From positions 168,706,371-168,770,370 of the forward strand of contig CM035806.1 in the NCBI GenBank assembly GCA_020466095.1: DNA of 64,000 nucleotides. The letters run 5' to 3'. Numbering within the stretch: the stretch's first letter is position 1; each line of letters begins with the position of its first letter. Origin of the DNA: Chlorops oryzae (taxonomy: Eukaryota > Arthropoda > Insecta > Diptera > Chloropidae). The notes below the pieces were generated by a model that searched no databases, had not been told where the DNA came from, and saw only the letters and a program-made list of their open reading frames with translations. Of the stretch, positions 21,615 to 34,764 are shown piece after piece. Both the position numbers and the translations under genes were made by a program.

Positions 21615-22271
21615 TATTTAGAAACTTACATTAATATACTTGTGTATATGAGTGTGTGTGTGTGTGTGTGTGTGAATCTGTTTATATGTATATAAATGTG
21701 TCTATGGGAGTAGAAAAGATTTTTGGTTATATAAGCCTTTTTAACACAAAAGATAATTGGAAGCCATTGATTGTGAAGCGCGCTCGTTCTCGAAAGTACT
21801 TTCCCCATGGAAATTTATAGTGACTTGCACGTATTCCCGAGAAACACGAACACGTTCGGGCTCATTACTATTGACCCCCTATAGGTACGAGTGCCGGTGT
21901 GGGAAGAAGCGAGGTAAAGTCTAATCCGTGTTTATTAGAATGTACCAGTTGGAACGAAGCACCGGCATTAAAACTGTAGGGGGAAAAAATTATCAAAAAA
22001 ATAAGAGAAATGGAAATTAAAAAACAATAAGGAGAAGGCAATAACAACAACAACAAAAAAAGAAAAAAAAAAGCGGCAGGCAAGCCAAATGCGTTGTAGT
22101 TTTTGGCGATATTTATCTGGGTTCGAATAACAATGACTTACATATATCTATTAACATCATTTAATTATAATACCGTATATTGTATGTATGTATGTATGTA
22201 CATGCGTCAATTGGTTTCGCTATAAGTTATAGGTCTTGATTATGGAAACACTCAGGCTTGGGGAGTGTTAG

Positions 22272-22454
22272 TGTGGGAGAGAGAGCGAGAGAGAGAGAGA
22301 GTGAGAGAGAGAGAGAGAGAGAATACTTAATATGAATTTAATAAAAGGAAAAAAAAGCAAGGACGAACAAGTTTTTTTCCCCTTGATTTTATCCCACAAC
22401 ACAACCCCACACACACGCACACACACACACACAAAATATATTCTTTAAAGGATT

Positions 22455-22506
<52 letters not shown>

Positions 22507-22523
22507 GTCAGAGTCAGAGTCAG

Positions 22524-22593
<70 letters not shown>

Positions 22594-23075
22594 CGAGAGA
22601 GAGAGTCCGAGAGAGAGAGTCAGAGAGAGAGTCAGAGAGAGAGAGAGTCAGAGAGAGAGAGAGTCAGAGAGAGAGAGTCAGAGAGAGAGAGAGAGTCAGA
22701 GAGAGAAAGAGTCAGAGAGAGAGAAAGAGTCAGAGAGAGAGAGAAAGAGTCAGAGAGAGAGAGAGAGAGTCAGAGAGAGAGAGAGAGAGTCAGAGAGAAA
22801 GAGAGAGAGTCAGAGAGAGAGATAGAGCGATTGGGAGATAGAGATAAAGAGAGAGTGACAGATAGAGATTGAGGTAGAGAGAGAGAGAGAGAGATCGAGT
22901 GAGAGATAGACAGAAAAAGAGGGAGTGAGAGTACGAGATCGAGTGAGAGAGAGTAAGAGAGCGAGCGAGAGATTGAAAGAAAGGGAGTGATGAAGAGACA
23001 GCGAAAGAGATTTCGATAAAGATAATGAGAGAGTGATGGAGGGAAAGAGAAAGAGAGAGTGATTGATTGATTGAT
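22272..23075. repeat. GA-rich array, about 800 bp
   Basis: Long (GA)n with GAGTCAGA units, broken by an AC stretch at about 22405-22433. It offers dense GAGAG sites of the kind bound by GAGA factor or CLAMP in flies. Confidence 0.93.
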
Positions 23076-23937
23076 AGATATATTTACCCTCTAGTACCAA
23101 AAAAAAAATAGACGAAGCCACGTATAAGAAGAGGGTTAACTAAGGATATTCCACTAGGTATAAGTACCTACCCGGCACCGTGTTCGAACCAGTTCAATTT
23201 CTTACAGCTATTTCAATGGCTATTCAAAATTGCTCTAACCCAAAAAGTCGGATCGATCTATAAATCGACCATGGAGGAAGACTCGTCGTGTTAACACTGT
23301 ACATAAAAATACACTTTGGACACCATGTCTGGCCATCATGCACATACATACATACATTCGCCTGGTTAAACTACCAAAGATGGTAGCGAAGAAAATCGAC
23401 TTGTCCAGTCTGGCGTCGCGGCCATTCAGCTTTTCGGCGTTTCGAAATCTCTGCATCTGTGATCACAGCGAATTTTGGATTGGACACGAATGACAAACCA
23501 CTGTGTATATGTACGTATGCAGATAGCTAAAACGCATTCGTGTTGTGACTCGATTGCATTGATTTCGTTCGGTCTACAGAGAAACATCGTCAAATCATCC
23601 ATCTAAAGAAGATCAACTGATCGAATCGGAAAATCAATCGAGGCATGATTTTCATCGGATATCCATGAGTAATTCAAAATCCATTCAATAATCTTCTGAT
23701 GTCCGTTCTTACTTACTTTATTTGGCCACAAATGCGTTCGCCTATCAGAAGCCTCACTGTTGAAAGTCTGTCTTATGCGTAAAATGCAATTATTATTTCT
23801 TTTTTCTTTTGGTTTTCTCTTGATGGTTCAATGGCGCCAATATGTGTTTATTATATTATATATAGTCACTTCAAAGGGTCTTCGATGCAACAATAGAAAC
23901 TGCAACCCGGGGATTTCTTTTACGCTAGCTAAATAGC

Positions 23938-24360
23938 TACCCTGCAGGAAACCTGTCGGCACATAACCCAATGTCTACAATGAGTCAATAGGTATAGTTC
24001 ATCTTTATTGAAAAAAAATTCAAAAAAAAAGCAAAAAATATTCAAAAAATTCAACAAAAAAAAAGCAAAAAATATTCAAAAAAAAATTCAAAAAAAAATG
24101 CAAAAAAATTCAAAAAAAAATGCAAAAAAATTCAAAAAAAAAAATTCAAAAAAATTTAAACAAAAATGCAAAAAACTCAAAATACACAAAAAATTCAAAG
24201 TCAAAAATTCCAAATTAGTTCGATTTAGTATGCCTATTAAAATGTTGAAATGTCAAATTAACAAAAAAAAACCTACTTCAGTGAATAAAATATTCAAAAA
24301 GCACAGCTAAATGCAAAAAAAATCAATAATTAAAAAAAAATTCAAAATATTCAAAATCCG
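23938..24360. repeat. CCCTGCAGG end fragment followed by A-rich tandem repeat
   Basis: 23941-24010 matches the left end of the element at 47285 (CCCTGCAGGAA, TATAGTTCATCTTTATTGA) and then runs into a degenerate ATTCAAAAAAAAATGCAAAA repeat. Confidence 0.65.
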
Positions 24361-25031
24361 AGCTCTATTAATAACGTTTCTTTTCGTTCGGTATAATTCT
24401 CATTTGGTTTATAAAATTGGACATATAAGATATTTATTCTTCTTAGAACTTTTTAAGCATTGCGAAAGCAGTCAGACGACAACGGAGTGACCTAATCGGA
24501 TGAAATCCATCCGATGGCTATTTTTTTGGGGTTATGTTCAGCAGAGGGCTCTGTGGTCATTTACTTTGAACGTTAATTAAATTTGATTTGACATTTCTTC
24601 TTTTATATAAATTTTAATAAATTTTTTGTTTTATTTTAAAAATTAACTTCTCATTTCAATTATGTTCATTTTTGAAAATTATCATTTCAATTCAACCTGA
24701 AATATGGTTGATTCAAAAGGGAAAATCTTTATTTTTTCCAACAAGAAAAATTGTTAATATTAAAAATATTCCTTTTTGAAGCCGTTTTGATTTAACCAGT
24801 TTTCTGGTTGATTTTTTTCTCTGTGTATATAATAATTTTGGTTGAAAGACGAGCGGACGAATGGTCTACGATCGTCTGATGATTGATGGATTGATAAAAC
24901 AAAACAAATATTTTTTCCCGTTATATTTAGCATTCGGTGGGACCTAGTTTGAAACATAGCTTTCATGCTAAGTGGAGTGAAAATATAATTCGTCTCCTCG
25001 TTTCATTGCTTAGCGAGTAGGTACACCATTT

Positions 25032-25262
25032 CTTTTTTTTTTTTGTTCCAAAAATTTGTGAATCCGTCATACTGTGCAAGTGCCTTTTTTGTGATATTTT
25101 TTTTAATTATTTATTTATTTTTTTTTTTTTTTGTTTTAAAAATTTGTGAATCCGTCATACTGTGCAAGTGCCTTTTTTGTGATATTTTTTTAATTTATTT
25201 ATTTATTTTTTTTTTTTTTGTTCCAAAAATTTGTGAATCCGTCATACTGTGCAAGTGCCTTT
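25032..25262. repeat. tandem triplication, about 88 bp unit
   Basis: Three copies of AAAATTTGTGAATCCGTCAT and the following CTGTGCAAGTGCC, separated by T-rich spacers, with spacings of about 88 and 87 bases. Confidence 0.9.
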
Positions 25263-26242
25263 TTTTTTTTTTGAGGTGGAATCCGGGACTCTAGCATCCG
25301 GCGTAGATTTATGCTGATTTTGGTTTTTGATTTTTTTTTTTGTCAAATGAATTATTATCTAGCAAGACTCATTATCTTCATCTTATACGATTTTTTTCTT
25401 TCTTTTAAAATGCATCAAAAACTAGCCAAGATTGAAACCGAACGATGAGATCCCCAGTCGTCTTGCCGTGATAAATAACAAAAAAAAAAAAATTTTTTTA
25501 ATATTAAAAAAACAAACAAAACAAAAACAAAAAGAAGAAAACACAATAGCGTATTATTATTATTATTTACACAAAAATCATTCGATCTTCAAAATCGTAT
25601 TTGAACTTTCTTTCCTTGCGTTAAGGCGCCAAAAGCTGCTCATAATAAATTAACGCCTTACCTTTTAGTAAAGTACCTTCCAACCTACCTAGCTGCCTGC
25701 CTACCTGCCTGCCTTCCCACCTATCTGTCTAATCATGTGATTGACTATTTTTCTTTCTTTCTTTTTCGTTTTCATGTCGTTTCTCATCTAAATGGAATAT
25801 GTGTATGTGAATAAATATGATATAAGAAATATGCATTTATTTTAAATTATACCCGTATTCAAATAAATTATGTAAATAGACAATCTGCATTTAATTTCTA
25901 TCACTCTTCTTCTCTCCGCCCGGCACGGCATTTTTTCGTGCCATGCAGTACTAAAAAATATACAAATAAATACTTAACTTAGTCGATGAAGATGAGCGCG
26001 TTTCCATAGTCGTTTGTGGTTATTGAATTCTCTCTTATCTCCTCTGTTTATTCGTTAGTTTTTATTTTATTCAGGCGCGTAAGCCCAAATAAATTATTTT
26101 TTTGCAGGGTTTTGGGGGTTGGGGTTGGCGTTGGCGTTGGGAAGAGGAATTTGTTTTTTAATCCTTAATTAGGAAATCCTTTTACCCAACAATGTATATT
26201 CTCAAATAAAGAGTGCCAGTGTTTTTGCGGCCCTTGTACATA

Positions 26243-26725
26243 CCCAGCGGGAAATGTCCCGCGGACATCCACGATGATGTCCTAGTGACTTCGGAGCCGG
26301 AATGCATGCTATTTCCGGTGACACTTTGTATGACATTTACACAGGAGCTGACAGGGACTTCAGCGGTGACATTGTCATGCTAGGGGATGCGATGGCGAAA
26401 AAAGCATTTAAGAGCAGCACATTGTGGTCTTTTTCTCTTTAAATGTCAATTTATAGAAACCAGTTTTGATAATTCTCTTATTTGCGCTCTCTTTGAATGT
26501 TTCGAAAATTTTTAAGAATCTATTTTTAACAATTTTTGTTCGCCTCTGCCAGGGATCGAACCCGCGATCTTCGGATTCTGAGTCGAGCCAATGTGAGTCA
26601 AGAACATGAACAGCATCCCTCCACGATGACATTTCCTCCAAGATGTCACACATGACAATGTCACCTATATGTCATCGATGACATCACTAATGACATTGTC
26701 ATGCAGGAGAAAATTTCCCGCTGGG
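26243..26725 (-). mobile_element. CCCAGCGGGAAAT-ended element with tRNA-like region, copy A
   Basis: Ends CCCAGCGGGAAATGT and ATTTCCCGCTGGG, flanked by TA. The minus strand carries a tRNA-like B-box (GGTTCGATCCC) but has lost the A-box part present in copy C (43368). TGACAT/ATGTCA motifs fill the ends. Confidence 0.8.
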
Positions 26726-26732
26726 TAGATAC

Positions 26733-28031
26733 AGTGGCGTGTCCAGAGAAAGATTGCTTTGAAAATGCCTATATTTTCCACAGTGGTATATTGAATAATT
26801 ATGAGACATTAATCCACAAAAATTTTTCTCGAGGAAGTTTTGGAGAGTTATGGATCAAAAACCATTAAAATCCTAAAAATTCATGGCGTCCGATTTGGAT
26901 GGAAATTTATTGTAAGGTAAGTGTACCACGTAAGGCCCGGCTCCTCGTAAGGCCCACTTTCATTTTAACCAACTTCTAACTATCAAATGTTTCTGTACTT
27001 GCACATGTTAAAACATGTCCTCAAGTTATTTCGTAGAAATAAAAAATTAAGACAATCGCACTATATTTGCGGCGACCACAGTCAATTGAAAATAACAGAG
27101 GCGTAAAAAAGCCATTTTTATAGTGGACGATGCTTAAAAAATAATGATCTATAGTGAAATTGTGGGTTGCTTTCTTAAAATAACAAAGTTTGTTGTATTG
27201 TGAAGATACAGAGGTATGTTTATGGTAAAAAAATCAAAAGCAAATTTTTTTTTCTTGGAAGGCCTATGAAGGCCCACCATAAAAAATTCAACAACGGTCA
27301 TTAAGAAACCTTATATTGAGTTGCTCTGAGGTCAAAAGACGGCAACTATACCTTTTTTTTTGGTTAAATAGCGTTTAATCTTTAATTCTTAATCAAAAAC
27401 AGGTTAGTAACATTCGTTAAGTTTTTTTTTAAATAAACGAATTTTGTCTGATATTTTAATTTTTTTTTACTAGCTTTTACAATATAAATTAACATAAAAG
27501 GCTTTCAAAAGTAATGAATGCAAGTTTGGGTTCATTATCTCAAACCAGGAGTAAGTGGGCCTTTTAAGGTACACATGTTCCTCGTAAGGCCCAAAATGAC
27601 GTTTTTTTAAATCGCATTTTAGGAGCTTTTCCGATAATGAGTTTTGGTAGAATTTTTTGTTTTTCTATAGAAAATTTATCAAATAAAACAACACAAAAAC
27701 AATCGGGTTTCTATCATCAATACTTTGTACGCTGTAATCGAAAAGGTGTTAGGTGGGCCTTACGTGGTACACTTACCTTATATAGAAAATAAGTGAAAAA
27801 TTCGAAAAATTTTAGCGCTAAAATTTTTTCAAAAAACTGCTCCTTTTTGGACCAGTTTGGAACTAGTCCAAAGTCAAGTAGTTTAAAAAATCTCAAATCG
27901 AACAATTTTTTTTTTTTTACAAATCTACCACGTTTTTTATAACTTGAACATTTTTGAAGTGTTTCCGAGTCTAAGAAATTATCGTCACTAATTTCTCGAT
28001 CTGCTTCCTCCCCCACAAATCGCCCCCACTG
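26733..28031. repeat. dispersed repeat split by a TIR element
   Basis: Sequence such as TTCATGGCGTCCGATTTGG and CAGTTTGGAACTAGTCCAAA flanks the 26915 insertion and recurs near 28390-28720 and 58380-58570. Possible outer ends are CAGTGGCGTGTCC and ATCGCCCCCACTG, but the 8-base flanks differ. Confidence 0.45.
26915..27778. mobile_element. 864 bp TIR element, AGGTAAGTGTACCACGTAAG ends
   Basis: Inverted ends AGGTAAGTGTACCACGTAAG (match continues into GCCC), flanked by TA. The empty site is inferred from related copies of the host repeat (AAATTTATATATAGAATAAG-like). No transposase frame is seen. Confidence 0.82.
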
Positions 28032-28206
28032 ACTTTATTTACTTAATTTTTTTTTTTTTTTATTGTCAATAAATATTTTACATAATCATAATTTCGTTTT
28101 ATAATTAATGTTTTTCCTTCCTTTTGTTATTATGCATTTATTATTGTTATTTCTTTTGTTCATCTCTCACATTATGTTTTCACATTTGATTTGACAGCTG
28201 AGAGAT

Positions 28207-28898
28207 CAGTGGCGGATTTAAGGAAACAGGCCCGGTGGGCAAATTTTCTTTAGGCAAAATTTTGTTTTTTTAAATTCTTTCGCTTCCATGTTTTTGAAGG
28301 ATTCCGGTTTGAGAAATCCGAAAAGTGAGTTTATCTCATCAAAACCTTTGGCCCTTTCTTGTAATTCACAGAGGAAGTTTACGAGAGTTTTGGACCAAAA
28401 ATCATTAAATTCCGATAAATTCATGACGTCCGATGAAAATTTATATATTGAATAAGTGAAATATTTTAAAAATGAAACGGATTACAACTAGTCTAGTTAG
28501 AGTCTAGTTCCAAACTGGTCCAAAAAGGACTAGTTCCAAACTGGTCCAAAAAGGAGCAGTTGTAATCAGTTTTTTGAAAAAATTTTAGCCCCAAAATTCT
28601 TAGAATTTTTTTTTACTTATTCTATATATAAATTTTAATCGAAATCGGAAGTCATGAATTTTTCGGATTTTGTTGGTTTTTTGGTCCAAAACTCTCTAAA
28701 CTTCCTCTGTCCCCCGCCCAAAATTGATTTGGTTAATGTCTCATAATTGTTCAATATACCACTGTGGCCAATATCAGTACTACCAAGGCACTCTTTCTCT
28801 ATTTACGTCCCAGTTCAGCATGAGGGGCCCTGAAAGCCTTTCGTCTGGGGGGCCCAGTGGGCAAGCACGCTTTTTCCCGCCTTCTAATTCCGCCACTG
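28207..28898. mobile_element. hAT-like MITE, CAGTGGCGGATTTA ends
   Basis: Ends CAGTGGCGGATTTA and AATTCCGCCACTG, flanked by tgagagat / tgagagac (7 of 8). The interior includes the TTGGACCAGTTT-type dispersed repeat. Confidence 0.78.
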
Positions 28899-29820
28899 TG
28901 AGAGACGTTTTTTCTTCGCCGTCTTTGTTGTCTTGCCTGTTTTTAATGCTTTTTTTGGGGTCCGTCTTATTTGGATATGCTAAACATATTTTTCAGTCGC
29001 GACGAAGTACTCCAATTAAGGCGACCAAATTATGCAATCATTGAATAAGAGACGAAGCAGAAGAAGAAGAAGAGGAAGAGGAGAAGGAGGAGGAAGGAAA
29101 CAAAACGACCATTTAGCCGACACAGCGTCGGACCTCCGAAAGTCGAGTTCATTGCTATTAAGATCGACAATAGAGGAAAATGGAAATTAAAAACAAAGTA
29201 AATGAAAAGAAAAAGAAAAATCAAGAAAAAATATACATAAGTATATACATAATATAATTCAATGACATAAGTGGTCCAGCGGAGACCAGAAATATTACAT
29301 CTTTAAAAAGAGGAAATGGCCAAACATTCATCAATTTTATCGTTAAAAAAACGCTTTATTAGCTGTCATAACAAAGGGAACTCTCGATGAAGAAATACAA
29401 TAATTGGGTATTCGCTTGATGTAACGGAAAACAGTTGCTCGATACGAAAATGTAACGAGTACTAAAGAAAAATTGGTCCTAAAGATAGGGAACTGATCAA
29501 AACAGCTTACAGTCTACATACAATAGAGCTTCTGTTCCATTTCTATCACGGGACCCCGACGGAGCCATGCCATTCCCGGTTTAAGAGGGAATCATTTTGA
29601 AAATCAAACCGTAAGTCTAAATCTACTTTAATTTTGAGATCAAAAATAATATTATCCCCCTTCTTCATTATAGCCTAGATTAAGCCCTTGCTATCTACAG
29701 TACATACATACATATATGGGTTTCCATAATTTTAAGTGGTCCGTTCAAGGATATTTCAATAGAAAACCGAAAGCGATGCCTGCAAATTTTTTCCCGCTCC
29801 ATTGAATCATTGTAGCATTC

Positions 29821-30408
29821 CCCAGCGGGAAATGTCCCGCGGACATGCCCGATGATGTCCTAGTGATTTCGGAGCCGGAATGCATGCTATTTCCGGTGAC
29901 ACTTTGTATGAAATTTACACAGGAGCTGACAGGGACTTCAGCGGTGACATTGTCATGCTAGGGGATGCGATGGCGAAAAAAACATTTGAGAGCAGCACAT
30001 TGTGCTCTTTTCTCTCTTAATGTCAATTTATAGAAGAAACCAGTTTGATAACTCTCTTCTTTGTGCTCTCTTTGAATGTTTCGAAAATTTTTAAAAAATC
30101 TATTTTTAACAATTTTTGTTCGCCTCAGCCAAGGATCGAACCCGCGATCTTCGGACTGTGAGTCGAGCCAATGTGAGTCAAGCACATAAACAGCATCCCT
30201 CCACGATTACATTTCCTCCAAGATGTCACACATGACAATGTCACCTATATGTCATCGATGACATCATTGGTGACTTTGTCATGCAGGAGATAATTTTACG
30301 CTGGGGACATGGCATGTCCTCTAAGATGTCACACATGACAATGTCACCTATATGTCATCGATGACATCATTGGTGACATTGTCATGCAGGAGATAATTTC
30401 CCGCTGGG
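29821..30408 (-). mobile_element. CCCAGCGGGAAAT-ended element, copy B
   Basis: Same family as copy A, flanked by TC on both sides (29819-29820, 30409-30410). The right terminal segment of about 115 bases (ATGTCACCTATATGTCATCG) is tandemly duplicated. The tRNA-like part lacks the A-box as in copy A. Confidence 0.82.
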
Positions 30409-30517
30409 TCAGTGCTGTAAACTTTTACTTAATTCAATTTCAAGGACTCAACCAACGAATATTATTACATTGTCCGTAACAAGTTTGTTCTCGAAACGAA
30501 AAAGTAAAAAATAAATA

Positions 30518-30713
30518 CAGTCCAGCCTCGCTAGTGTGATCACCTTGGTGGTGTGATGAGCACATGGACTGAGCAATACACAACAGATCAAAATATATGA
30601 ATTAAAAAAAAAAAAATCTAATTTTCGGTGAGCTTAAATTTAACAGGCAAAAAATGAGCCTCGATAGTGTGAACAGGCCTTGTTAAACAATTTTTAAGTC
30701 TATCCAGACTGCA
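30518..30713. mobile_element. pogo/Tigger-like MITE, degenerate
   Basis: Left end CAGTCCAGCCTCGCTAGTGT after TA, internal GATAGTGTGAAC, and right CTATCCAGACTGCA. Relative of 13441 and 15150. Confidence 0.5.
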
Positions 30714-31720
30714 AGTTTAAATTAAATAAATAGTAAAAAAAAAAATAATAATAATAATAAAATAGATTAACCAAAAATAGCTGCACAAACAAATAAAATT
30801 CAATTGCATTTATGCATTCTCAAGGCACAGCCTAACAATCAGAAACGAAGAGATACGACCGAAACCGAACCGAACCGAACAGAGGCAATCTGCGATCGCA
30901 AAATTTCGTGCTCGCTTGCCCGCTTCGCTGTATTGCCGCCTCTTGACAAATGGCCCCATAATTTGCATATTTGAGTTACCAATTACTTGCATTCATAGAT
31001 CGCCATCATCATGACAGCCGATCATTCGAATTCGGATACAATTATTTTCATGCTCAGTGCATACCGATCGCAACTCTTTCACGGATGGCTACCCTCCGAT
31101 CGACGTGTATCCATTTGTCGTTAATCAAAATATTCGATGGTATGGTAGAATAAAAGTGTTTACTTCTAAATATTTTATTCTATTTATGTGATCGAGGAAC
31201 ATTATCGCCACTCACACAACGGATATTCGGCATTTCGCGATCGGGGTCAGTTCATCAAAATCATTCAAAATAAAAGCAACAAAAAAAAGAATAAAACAAA
31301 AAAGAAGGGATCAGTGGAGATATGAGATATGTTATGAGATATTATTGCATATTTGACATTGACGGAGGGATTTTAATCGATAACGGTTTAATTATAAAAT
31401 TTTATGGCTTTAAAATCTCGAATCCCTTTACAGAAAAAAAAAAATGTGTATGAATTTATGTATACAAATATTCAAGCACATCCATATGCACTATTTACGT
31501 AATCTAAGGTTATCATCTGAAGTATACCCTTACGTTTGGAAATTAATATTAACGAGAAATTTATGAGTTCGTTGGAGCGGAGAGAAGTTTTTTTTTTTTG
31601 GTTTACTATCGCGAAATACAAAGATCGTATATGTACATTGTACAGTATTCTTATGTACGTTCTTACCCAGCAGGAAAAGTCACCCTGACAATATTATTTT
31701 CGGATTTATGCAACAAAGAG
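30714..31720. other. unassigned intergenic sequence
   Basis: No gene recognised. A CCCAGCAGGAAAA end fragment lies at 31665-31677, just before the CT array. Confidence 0.4.
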
Positions 31721-31721
31721 T

Positions 31722-31766
31722 CACTCCCTCTCTCTATCTCTTTCTCACTCTCTTTCTCTCTCTCTT

Positions 31767-31835
<69 letters not shown>

Positions 31836-31840
31836 TCTTT

Positions 31841-31896
<56 letters not shown>

Positions 31897-31913
31897 TCTC
31901 TTTCTCTCTCTCT

Positions 31914-31954
<41 letters not shown>

Positions 31955-31958
31955 TCTT

Positions 31959-32039
<81 letters not shown>

Positions 32040-32512
32040 CTTTCTCTATCTCCCTATCTCTCTCTTTCTGCCTCTATTTCTCACTATCTCACTCCATCTC
32101 TCTATCTCTCTCTATCTCTCACTATCTCCCTCTATATCTCTCTCTCTCTTTAACTCTCTTTAACACTCTCTTTCTCTCTTTATCTCCTTCTCTCTATCTC
32201 TCTCTCTCTTCTCTCTTCTCTCTTTCTCTTTCTCTCTCTTTATCTCTTTCTCTCTCTTTATCTCTCTCTATCTCCCTCTATCTCTCTCTCTATCTCCTCT
32301 CTATCTCTCTCTCTTTCTCCTCTCTAATCTCATCTTTACTCTCCTATTCTCTCTTATCTGCTCTCTATTTTCTCACTTATTCTCTCTCTCTCTCTCTTTC
32401 ATGCTCTCATCTCTCTCTCTATCTAATCTTTTAACACTCTTTCTAACACTCTCTAATTCTATCTTTACTCTTCATATCTCTCTCTATCTCTTCTCATCTT
32501 TTAGTCTATCGA
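31722..32512. repeat. CT-rich array, about 790 bp
   Basis: Dense (CT)n with TTTCTCTCTC units, grading into TCTATCTC and CTCTAATC variants at the right. Ser/Leu-rich open frames here are artefacts. It lies about 2.2 kb before the first coding exon of the membrane-protein gene. Confidence 0.95.
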
Positions 32513-33108
32513 CGATTGTATGATCTCATCCCCCATAAACATTCTCTCTAATTCTATGACATCTCAATCTCCTCAATATTCACAAGTTTAATTTGGACGT
32601 TGTTATAAGACTGTGCATCCCGAAACACGTCTCTTATGCGATGACATAAAAGTGCCTATAATAGCATGGACATTTTTTGAAAGTTGATTACTTAAGACGT
32701 TAAAAACAGCATTTAAAAAAAATATTTATACACACCGATTAAGAAAAATCTTAAAAAATTAAAATATAAAATTAAGAATAGAAAAAATAGTAAAATACAT
32801 AAATATGCACCAAAGATATTAAAATTTTACCCGTTTTATAACCACTGTAGCCTGAGTCTACCGTGGTGAAAATTTTTAGCAGCGATTTTATGCGTGATGT
32901 ACAAATGTGTGTAGGTACATACATACATACGTGCTTTCTTGAATAGTGTCGATTATTGTCGATTTAAGGAAGACGAAGGCAATTTATTTTCCCCATTTAG
33001 ACGGAGGAGGAGGAGGAGGTGCGTTCAAAAATTTAAGTGAATTTCATTTTCACGTTTGATTTTTCAAATAAGTAGTTTCTTTTGTTACTCTAAACGAACC
33101 TGATGGTA

Positions 33109-33281
33109 CAGTGAACTACGGATAAATGCAACACGGATAAATGCAAAAATCTTATAAGTGCAAGGTGCTTTGAATCCTTTTTTATGCGCTCTCATGAAAA
33201 TATGCACGGATTAATGCACAGAACGCATTAGTGCACAAGAATTCGAGCAAAAAACGTGTTCCATTTATCCGTACTCTACTG
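33109..33281. mobile_element. pogo/Tigger-like MITE, CAGTGAACTACGGATAAATG ends
   Basis: Ends CAGTGAACTACGGATAAATG and CATTTATCCGTACTCTACTG, flanked by TA. A partial relative starts at 37986 (CAGTAGAGTACGGATAAATG). Confidence 0.75.
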
Positions 33282-33807
33282 TATAAAGATGCGGACGGAG
33301 ACGTTCAAAAGAAAACATATCAAAATACTTACTTGTTGAGATTCCTTACATTGCATTACCGAAGTTGTTAGTTACACCATCGAGGTATTCACTCCATCGG
33401 GGGGGGGTTCACACTATCCAGACCTGACTGTACAATTTAAATATCTATAACAGAAGAAGGTAATGTTAAAAGAGATTTCAAGAAATCTGTTTCTGGACAA
33501 TATCTCTCGAAATCGTAAGCCGGGACAGAAAAAGATTTTTTTTGAATAAATATTTCGTGTTCGGCTGCAATTATTTTTATTTCGAATTTTTTTGAAATGG
33601 TTTTTTTCTTTGGCTTTTTATCACCTTTTTCTTTTATTTTTCTGATTTTCTGGTTTCTTTTTTTATTTATTTATTTATTTTTATTTTTTTTCTCTCTCTC
33701 TCTCTCTTTATTTATTGTGCTTTGCTTTATGTGCACACAACAACTATTTTAACTATAATTAGTATTTTTTCTCGTTTGAAGCTCCCCAAAAGATTTGCCA
33801 CAAGCCA

Positions 33808-33810
<3 letters not shown>

Positions 33811-33876
<66 letters not shown>
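33811..33876. repeat. (CA)33 microsatellite
   Basis: Uninterrupted CA dinucleotide run. A CAGCT pentamer run follows at 33936-33960. Confidence 0.97.
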
Positions 33877-33877
<1 letters not shown>

Positions 33878-34355
33878 CGAAATATATTCACGCTGGCAAA
33901 ACATGAAATGCGATCATCAATCGCGGCAAGACTCAGCTCAGCTCAGCTCAGCTCGATTCGACTCGCCTCGACTGTGGTGTGCGGCTCGGCTAACAAATCC
34001 GGCAGAAAAATCTCATAGCCAGCTTGCTTCCAAATTCAGACGTCGACTAGCAGTCAAACTATTAAGACGTACTTTTCGGACGCTCAACTCTTATAAATCG
34101 ATCAACGGTTCAAATTGCTGGATCACAATTGAGACCCTTTTTCAAAAATAAACAAAAAATATAAAAAAAAACAAAAAAAATTAATAAATAAATAAATAAA
34201 TAAAAAACAAAAGATATAAATCAACAGCTCCTTTCACTTGCACATACACACAGCGATTTTGGGCACATTTTTTGACAATAAATCAACCCAAAATTAACTA
34301 AAAACTCAAAAAAACAAAAACTTTAATTCAAACGAAAATCGTCTTGCTCTTTCTG

Positions 34356-34362
34356 TATAAAA
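34356..34362 (+). promoter_or_regulatory. candidate TATA box of the membrane-protein gene
   Basis: TATAAAA lies 307 bases before the ATG at 34669. A start about 30 bases later would give a 5' UTR near 280 bases. This is only positional evidence, and upstream noncoding exons cannot be excluded. Confidence 0.3.
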
Positions 34363-34668
34363 TCTTCGTCTCTTGTGTGAGAGTGTGCGACTTCTTCTTC
34401 TTCTACTTTGGGTTAGATAACAGGATTTGCTGATTTCAGTCAAATCCATAAATAATTTTTAACATATACATATATACGTATATGTGTAAAAAACTTAAAA
34501 ATATAGAAAAAGAAAATATCAAAAAAGAAAAGCTGTGATAAAAAGGATTTAAGCTTCGGACGGACACCACTGTACTATTGTAGCGAATAAACTGCAATAC
34601 GCGCTTGCAACGTTTCGAGGAGAGATTTCAAAAAACTTGGAATTACACTGTGAGCGAGCCGCCAGTCA

Positions 34669-34764
34669 ATGACTGAAAGGGATAACGTCTCAATGGCCAC
34701 TGTGCAGATGAAGCCCGATTATGCTGCTAGCGAGGTGTACAGCACCGCTAGCGAAGCACCACCG
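34669..34764 (+). CDS. exon 1 of the membrane-protein gene
   Basis: Codes residues 1-32 (start to SEAPP) and ends at CCACCG before donor GTAAGC, phase 0. A SEVYSTASE segment offers Tyr/Ser sites on the predicted cytosolic side. Confidence 0.82.

Noticed and set aside
22272..23075. CRISPR-like or telomeric array
   Set aside because: There are no spacers and no telomere-type unit. It is a GA microsatellite with GTCAGA variants.
26408..26653. Short frames with an EDRGFDPW motif (also 29958-30185 and 43674-44048)
   Set aside because: The motif is the translation of the tRNA-like B-box (GGTTCGATCCC and complement) in the CCCAGCGGG elements.
31598..32434. 278-residue Ser/Leu protein, possibly a membrane protein
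   Set aside because: Translation of a (CT)n array. The same occurs at 15825-16304, 22810-23121 and 63144-63529.
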